From Phoronis ovalis (taxonomy: Eukaryota; Phoronida; Phoronidae), in assembly GCA_028565635.1 (NCBI GenBank), contig JAOXYB010028378.1, forward strand, positions 1 to 15,259: a stretch of DNA of 15,259 bases, written 5' to 3'. Under the pieces are notes generated by a model, which saw only the letters and a list, made by a program, of their open reading frames with translations, ran no database searches and was not told the origin of the DNA. Within the stretch, counting starts at the first letter, position 1, and the number at the start of each line of letters is the position of its first letter. Position numbers and translations under genes: made by a program. This document shows positions 10,599 to 15,259 of this stretch, piece after piece.

Positions 10599-10960
10599 CT
10601 TGCAATGGTGTCTCTCTATCTATCAGAGTTTTTAAGATATGGGCACAAATAGCTTATCTTGAGAATGAACATGACTGCCAGTTATTGGCCATATTGTAAG
10701 TGATTCAGATCAAAATCAAACTTGACTTGTATTCTCATCTATGTTTGCCTTTTGTCTTGCAATAGTATCTCCAACTATAAGTTTTCTAGATATGGGTATT
10801 GACAACTTATCAAGATAAAACATGACCACCAGTTGCACGTATTGGTAGTCATAGCTGTATTTCTTCAAGCCTTGGAGTAATGGACTTGCAATGATATCTA
10901 TCATAGATTTCAAGATCATATCAAATAGCTTAACTTGGCAACGGCTATATTGGAAGTGAT
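10599..10960. repeat. Three diverged copies of a repeat unit of about 130-160 bp
   Basis: Units begin at CTTGCAATGGTGTCTC (10599), CTTGCAATAGTATCTCC (10756) and CTTGCAATGATATCTA (10885). The first two each continue with AGATATGGG, then CTTATC, then a CATGAC-CAGTT string; the third shares the head and a TAGCTTAACTTGG-like segment. It is probably an old dispersed repeat with internal tandem structure. Confidence 0.55.
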
Positions 10961-11324
10961 TTGGCCCATAACTGCACTTTACCTATATTTATCCAATCCT
11001 ATTATGGAGTTGATCTCACAAAAATTGAAGCTGTTATGCCAAAAAGGTTAACCATTACATAAGGAAGTTTATACGGACTGGACAGATGCTATATCCTTCC
11101 TGCTCTGCATAGAGCAAGGTTATATATCTTACAATGTTTCAGCACCGGTTTGTAGTTGCAGTTAAAGAAATCAGTAATCCTTGGCAACAAGTTCTCAGCA
11201 GCAGTCTCTGATACAGATGCAGTTTCTTCCAGTTTTGCAAAATAACTGGCGCATAATAATGATTACTTAGTTTATCAAAACTTGAATATTCTTGCTCCTG
11301 TGCACATATTGAATGTGTATCCAT

Positions 11325-11485
11325 TTAAATTTTTGAGCCTTCAATTTGTTCAGGGTGTAGATGAGTTAATATAAACATAGCTACATCCAAATTTGACCAG
11401 TAAGCAGTGTGCGATGTTATTGCTGCGACATAGCTGTTTTCCATACTGCCTTCGCGTAGACAGTAATCAAGCCTGTACTCCAAAT
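11325..11485 (-). CDS. DDHD1: DDHD1-like terminal exon D (last DDHD residues, stop)
   Basis: The acceptor is TGCATGTTGCAG, and the exon opens in phase 1 with LEYRLDYCLREG. 52 residues lead to TAA at 11327-11325. Three signature residues of the domain lie here: Asp in RLDY, His in TSHTAYW and Asp in NLDVAMF. The tail after FILTHLHPE is short (IEGSKI), shorter than the tail I recall for vertebrate DDHD1. Confidence 0.87.
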
Positions 11486-13350
11486 CTGCAACATGCATAC
11501 ATGCTTTAATTTATTATTTATTCATCTTAATGTTTATACAATACACTATCCCTACCAACAAACCATGAGTACAGACTACCCATATGGGGATATCTGTTGC
11601 TTCGCCACTCTTCTGCATACTAGCGAAAGTGTACAAGTGTGAAAGTTGTTTCGTTCTGCTTCTGATCACATTGTTAGCAAGTCATTACCTATGTTTTTGA
11701 AAGCCTAGAAAGTAGCAAAATTATCCTACTAGAGAATAAAAATCAACTGAAGAAAAATTAATGATAGGTATAATAACTCCAAACTTGTAACAACAACTTT
11801 ATCTCTAACCAGACATTGGGTTATGACTTATCAAGAAATAGTTGTACATAAGATTAGTTCACAAATATTACAGAAAATAAAAGAAAATATCCATTAAGCT
11901 TTTGTACAACAAGTCGAGCTACGGCACTGCTAGTACTCGAGAGGACTGTTCAAAAGAACAAATAGGGCAAACAGCTGTTACAACAGAAAGTCTCACCAGC
12001 TTCATCTGCAACAGGAAATAAAGTCACAGCGCTCTTAACAAATTTCAATGAAAATAATATCATGTTATGGCTCTTATTACAAGTTTTTAAAAAATGCTTT
12101 TTTTAATAAGTTACGATATCATTCAGAAAAAAAATCATAATTCACTACAGTAACTAGAACAGTAGATGCAGTTCAATGTATACGAAGAAAGGATGATAAT
12201 GTTACAGCTTTTAGGTAATAATGTACAGTACATAGTTCATAAGGCTCATACAGGAGGAATTTGTGAGATAACATTCACATCCAAACAGGTATGTAGCTTA
12301 GCAAAATGTGAGAGGCTTATCTCATCAAATGAGGTATACACATTTTTAGGTATCTCAAACTTAAACTATTTCTTGCAGTGGAGGTATTAGGTGAAAGGAT
12401 CACCACACTGGCAACATGGGCAAGCATTCAGTCATAATTTAAACTTGTCACTTTAAACGTTCATACTGGTGAAACAGCGAAATGATAACATCCATCATTA
12501 CTTACATTGTGCTATGTATATTGCACTGTACTACTCACCAGTGTGCTCAATGGTATCTTGTTTGTTTTTAATATTATTTTCTCTGTCTTTTTTCTCAATT
12601 TCTTCTTCCATATGTTTCACAGTTTTATGCATTTTCCTGATTGCTTTTAATTCAGCACTCAGCTCAACTTCTCTAGACTTTTTATTACCAAACTTTGAAA
12701 ATATAGACCCTACAAAACATTAGAAATATAAATGGTCATATCAAAAATTATATTACTACCTGATGTTAGAAGGTCTGGTATGCAAAGACAATCCCTTAAG
12801 TTCAAATTCCCAATGCAAGTGAAAAAGAAGCATCCTGGTGAAATCTTTTCAAACACAATGCAATGAACACCCTTATAAATCCTGGATGTTCTCCAGTAGA
12901 AATGACGGGTATATATGCAACATTTCACACTGCAATCACAAGCTTCCATATTCTCTAATATTAAATGAAAAAAACTTTCTCAAGAAGGCATCTGGACATT
13001 CCAATTAAAAAAATTATCGGCCTTTTGTCAAATAATTAAACATTTTAGTAATGAAACATGCTAGGACTAGGAAAGTTTTTCCAGTCCAACAGTTGTTTAC
13101 CCATAAATCCTTGTGATTCAGCAGGTTTTTGCTCTTCAACAGTTTCTACACTTCCATCTACATTGTCATCATTTTCAACTTCAGTGTCTTTAGCAGTTTC
13201 TTTCTCTTCAGTTTTATTAAACTTAACAGCAGAATATGCCACAGGTTTCATTTCTGCATAAGACTTTTTACTGCTTTGATCATTGCGGTGGATTTTGATT
13301 GGTTGGATGGTAGTGTAATGTTTCAATATCAGAGGCTCTACACGATAAGC
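11325..13350 (-). CDS. DDHD1: DDHD1-like phospholipase A1, C-terminal exons (5' part outside window)
   Basis: Core exons on the minus strand are 13350-13101, 12709-12539 and 11485-11325, giving 193 residues to a TAA stop. Seen: AYRVEPLILKHYTTIQPIKIH at the start, a long acidic low-complexity stretch, GSIFSKFGNKKSRE, a charged probable coiled coil, then LDYCLREGSMENSYVAAITS followed by HTAYWSNLDVAMFIL. Known: DDHD1 (PA-preferring phospholipase A1) has matching segments in this order (AYRLEPLILKHY, an LFSRFG stretch, RIDFELREG, TSHTAYW, LDVALFLL). The domain is named after four conserved D, D, H, D residues; the last three are visible here (LDY, SHTAYW, LDV). The first (HPxDPV) and the GxSxG lipase serine would lie upstream, beyond the right edge. 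DDHD2 and SEC23IP fit less well. Splice phases are consistent (0, 1, 1). Confidence 0.85.
11486..12538 (-). other. DDHD1-like intron between exons B and D
   Basis: This intron is GTGAGT...TTGCAG, 1,053 nt if the microexon at 11997-12005 is skipped. A plus-strand open stretch at 12166-12390 shows no recognisable protein. No other feature seen. Confidence 0.7.
11997..12005 (-). CDS. DDHD1: Candidate 9-nt microexon of the DDHD1-like gene
   Basis: On the minus strand TTTATTTCCTGTTGCAG is followed by ATGAAGCTG and then GTGAGA. Both sites are good, and the phase (1 in, 1 out) matches exons B and D. Inclusion would change ...HT-D-LEYR to ...HT-DEAD-LEYR. Direct B-to-D splicing is equally in frame, so this may be optional or not used. 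Confidence 0.35.
12539..12709 (-). CDS. DDHD1: DDHD1-like exon B (SKFG motif and coiled coil)
   Basis: This is a 171-nt exon, phase 1 to phase 1, with acceptor TGTTTTGTAG and consensus donor ACTG|GTGAGT. It encodes SIFSKFGNKKSRE followed by about 40 charged residues with L, I, M and V spaced every 3-4 positions (LSAELKAIRKMHKTVKHMEE), a probable coiled coil inserted in the DDHD domain. Only one frame is open across the whole exon. The opposite strand is also open (12469-12723) but reads as a shadow. Confidence 0.8.
12710..13100 (-). other. DDHD1-like intron between exons A and B, holding a Cys-rich open segment
   Basis: 391 nt. Inside it 12954-12760 is open on the minus strand for 65 codons, with an acceptor (TAATATTAG) and a donor (CATCAG|GTAGTA) whose phases (1 and 1) fit exons A and B. 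The translation is Cys-rich and matches no part of DDHD1 that I know. Direct A-to-B splicing gives the better family match, so it is left as intron. Confidence 0.6.
13101..13350 (-). CDS. DDHD1: DDHD1-like exon A (DDHD domain start and acidic linker)
   Basis: The acceptor is TGTTTTGTAG (the AG is the complement of 13351-13352) and the exon starts in phase 0 with AYRVEPLILKHY. 83 residues are encoded. The second half (about residues 46-80) is rich in Glu, Asp, Thr and Lys and is probably disordered. The donor ATGG|GTAAAC (complement of 13095-13100) ends in phase 1. Reading past it gives a stop after about 15 more residues. Splicing to exon B creates GFM-G-SIFSKFG, which matches the Gly-rich GMLFSRFG stretch I recall in vertebrate DDHD1, so this donor is preferred. 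Confidence 0.8.
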
Positions 13351-13601
13351 CTACAAAACACAAATGTGTTGTGAGTACACTATTTCATGAAACTGATACA
13401 AGTTAACAGAAATGGAACCAATTAGCACCGAAAATTATATGAGAGCAATATTCAAATCTTAACAAGTGAATTAAAAAGTATTTATTATGATGGACATTTT
13501 GAAATATTAAGACATATATTTTATTTTATAATTCTATTTTAATGCACAATACTGTAATTTATTTTACTTTCTGTCTAACGTACATGTATAATCTGGCTTA
13601 C

Positions 13602-13640
13602 CATTTCCTTGAACCCTTTTTTGTCATTTTGAACAACTGA
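13602..13640 (-). CDS. DDHD1: Candidate 39-nt exon upstream of DDHD1-like exon A
   Basis: The minus strand reads CCATCTGCAG, then a 39-nt open segment (SVVQNDKKGFKEM), then GTAAGC. Both sites are strong, and the exon is phase 0 at each end, so it joins exon A in frame. It does not resemble the HPxDPV segment that should directly precede AYRVEP in this family, and no exon with that motif was found between here and the right edge. I therefore read it as a possible cassette exon rather than the constitutive one. Confidence 0.45.
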
Positions 13641-13706
13641 CTGCAGATGGTAACAAATTTACAATTACTACTTATAATGTCCCCGACCTCTGTATGTATA
13701 ACCAGG

Positions 13707-14952
13707 GTCCAGTTTCACAAAGAATTTGTATATTTACGCATACATACCGTTTACGAAGTTCGTACGAAAAAAATAAAAATCTTCGTACGCCAGTTTCACA
13801 AAGCCATACGTAAATTTTTCTTTCGTATGAAGATTTATATGTAATTCTTCTGTCTTTGAAGAACGAAAACTATTAATTGAACACTTAGATGGGGTTGAGA
13901 CGAGCATTTAGGAAATGTATGCTTTTTTGCGTGAACGGTGAATGGGGGTGAGTGGGCCGTTTTTTTCGATTGTGAATGGTGAATACTCTTATTTTGACAG
14001 ATTATGCACAGTAGATAATGCACGAAGGCATCGAAATGAGACTAATGTAAAGCTTTGTTGGGAGCGTAATTGCCTAATTTGAAGTCAAATGTTCAAATTT
14101 GTACATTTATGAAAATCGATGCTGTGTTTGAAAACTGGTGAATGAGTTGCTTGTCCGAGATTTTAAAGTGTGAAACGTGAACAGACGACAATTTCAGGCG
14201 ATAATGGTGAACAAATTAGTGTGTACGCGTGAACAAAGAATAGTGGATAAATAGAAAATATTTTACCTTCACTCTTCCTTGTAACTATATTTTTAAGACG
14301 ACCGACATTAGGGAAACAATTGTTCAATAAATGTTTGAAAGTCTACATACACTAGACAAAAGTAAATCAAAAGCTTGTATTATAGTTCACTTTTAGGACC
14401 TTGTCAGTCTTGCTGTATATAATCATGCATTGTACAGTTATTATAGTTTAAAAAAATATGTATAGCAGATATGCAGTGGCAGATTTACCATATGGTACGA
14501 GCCTTCTTCACCAAAAAAAACTAAAATTATTTTGAATATTTAACTGTAGCTAGCAATTAAAAAATAAAATAAATGTATATAAAATATTTTATAAAAAAGA
14601 CCATTTTTAAGACTTCTGAATCATCAGTTAATGTTTCGTGGGATTTTAGAACTATAAACATTCCGGTATAGATAAAACAACTGCGATAGCAAGGGCCATA
14701 TGGCTGGACACTCTTATGATACAGACATAGGTTGCATACTAAACATCTCCCGTAAATGGTCAGCCTTTTATCGTCATATTTTCTCCTGTCTCTGTGCTGA
14801 AAGACCAAGTCCCAGGTTATTTATTAAAATTTATCAAATTGTTGCATATCAGACTAATATTATTTGGATGCAATCTATGTTCAAATTATGCCCAAAATGA
14901 GTATTAGAGCATGTAAAAATTTTCCAAGTAAGAATGCTTTGTGAAACCGGTC
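13707..14952. mobile_element. Possible non-autonomous element with short terminal inverted repeats
   Basis: GTCCAGTTTCACAAAGAAT (13707-13725) matches the reverse complement of 14934-14952 at 16 of 19 positions. A second GTTTCACAAAG sits at 13793-13803, and a CTTCGTACG / TTCGTACGAA palindromic stretch lies between the two left copies. There is no transposase and no clear target-site duplication. It could equally be a cluster of a common short motif. Confidence 0.35.
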
Positions 14953-14994
14953 GCACGTAAAAAAATCTCCGTCTCAACCCCATCTAAGTGTTCA
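13878..14994. repeat. Perfect 25-nt inverted repeat, arms about 1.07 kb apart
   Basis: 13878-13902 is the exact reverse complement of 14970-14994. The core of the left arm is CACTTAGATGGGGTTGAGAC. Pairing stops abruptly on both sides. The left arm lies inside the TTTCACAAAG pair and the right arm outside it. Confidence 0.9.
13931..14237 (+). repeat. Cluster of GTGAAYGGTGAA-like motifs
   Basis: GTGAACGGTGAATGG (13931-13945) and GTGAATGGTGAATAC (13972-13986) are followed by looser copies near 14137 (GGTGAATGA), 14170 (GTGAAACGTGAAC), 14207 (GTGAACAAA) and 14229 (GTGAACAAA). This is an imperfect short-motif array in non-coding DNA. Confidence 0.45.
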
Positions 14995-15259
14995 GACATC
15001 ACCTGCCCTAGTAATAGAGAACAACCCTCAAACCATTAGGAATCATGAGTTTAATTGTTGTTCTTGGAACATTTTTATATACTTTTATCAGTGATAATTT
15101 CTTACACTATACCATTTCATGGAAAGATTAACAAAAAATAAAACAATGTTTCTAATATTAATAATTCCGTCGCTGTTTTCACAAATTTGACAAGTGGCGT
15201 ACTCTAAATAATTCTCTATAAATGTGCTTTTGATTTCATTGAATTTTAGATTATATATA

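Larger units (their letters stand above)
9956..11324 (-). other. Probable 3' UTR of the DDHD1-like gene and convergent gap
   Basis: No coding frame was recognised. Candidate poly(A) signals on the minus strand are ATTAAA (10498-10493) and overlapping AATAAA copies (10108-10103 and 10104-10099). Either would give a 3' UTR of about 0.8-1.2 kb that contains the diverged tandem repeat at 10599-10960. The extent is inferred. Confidence 0.35.
13641..15259 (-). other. Probable DDHD1-like intron or upstream flank with repeats
   Basis: No exon carrying the expected HPxDPV or GxSxG segments is visible. The region contains TTTCACAAAG motifs, a 25-nt inverted repeat and a GTGAA-rich cluster (listed separately). 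Short open stretches (14557-14808 on minus, 14700-14900 on plus) look non-coding. Confidence 0.55.

Noticed and set aside
12166-12390. Plus-strand ORF of 74 codons in the DDHD1-like B-D intron
   Set aside because: No recognisable protein, and the region reads as intron of the opposite-strand gene.
13045-13100. Continuation of DDHD1-like exon A past 13101 to a stop at 13047
   Set aside because: It would end the protein before the SKFG, LDYCLREG and SHTAYW segments of the same domain, which are all present downstream in matching phase. It could at most be a minor intron-retention form.
1-15259. tRNA, rRNA, CRISPR or bacterial-type operon features
   Set aside because: No cloverleaf-like segment with A and B boxes, no rRNA core strings, no regularly spaced repeat/spacer array and no operon-like ORFs. 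The window is clearly intron-bearing animal DNA.

Overview
The window is AT-rich (roughly two thirds A+T by eye), intron-bearing animal DNA. It has no long ORFs, spliced genes with GT-AG introns, and many decayed dispersed repeats. The two recognisable genes are metazoan-type, and the repeat texture (TTTCACAAAG/CGTACGAA motifs, foldback-like arms, G/C homopolymer patches) fits a mollusc, most likely a bivalve. That last step is inference from memory, not a measurement.

Layout: 1-2902 is mostly intergenic or 5' flank, with a short repeat cluster at the left end and one consensus splice donor at 1115. 3212-9286 (+) is a three-exon gene for a 179-residue PP1-binding ankyrin protein of the PPP1R27 (dysferlin-interacting protein 1/toonin) type. 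Its introns are 4,370 and 1,165 nt, and a poly(A) signal lies at 9950. 10100-11324 is the probable 3' UTR of the next gene and carries three diverged copies of a repeat. 11325-13350 (-) holds the last coding exons of a DDHD1-type phosphatidic-acid-preferring phospholipase A1, and upstream exons run off the right edge. Two further phase-compatible small exons (39 nt and 9 nt) and one 195-nt Cys-rich open segment sit in its introns. 13641-15259 is intron with foldback-like repeats.

The two genes are convergent and their putative 3' ends are only about 150 nt apart. There is no sign that they work in one pathway. One encodes a regulator of protein phosphatase 1, the other the C-terminal part of a lipase. 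No uninterrupted ORF in the window corresponds to a whole gene: both genes were assembled from exons by matching splice sites, phase and family similarity.

Most notable: (i) the PP1 regulator carries two identical RRASL motifs (PKA consensus), the second in the Kemptide-like context LRRASL, on either side of its RVRF PP1-docking motif; (ii) a 55-bp tandem duplication starts exactly at its exon 1 splice junction, giving two candidate 5' splice sites; (iii) the DDHD1 gene has several phase-neutral candidate cassette exons, including a 9-nt microexon, that would alter the DDHD domain; (iv) a perfect 25-nt inverted repeat lies about 1.07 kb apart in a DDHD1 intron. I found no convincing novel multi-gene system.
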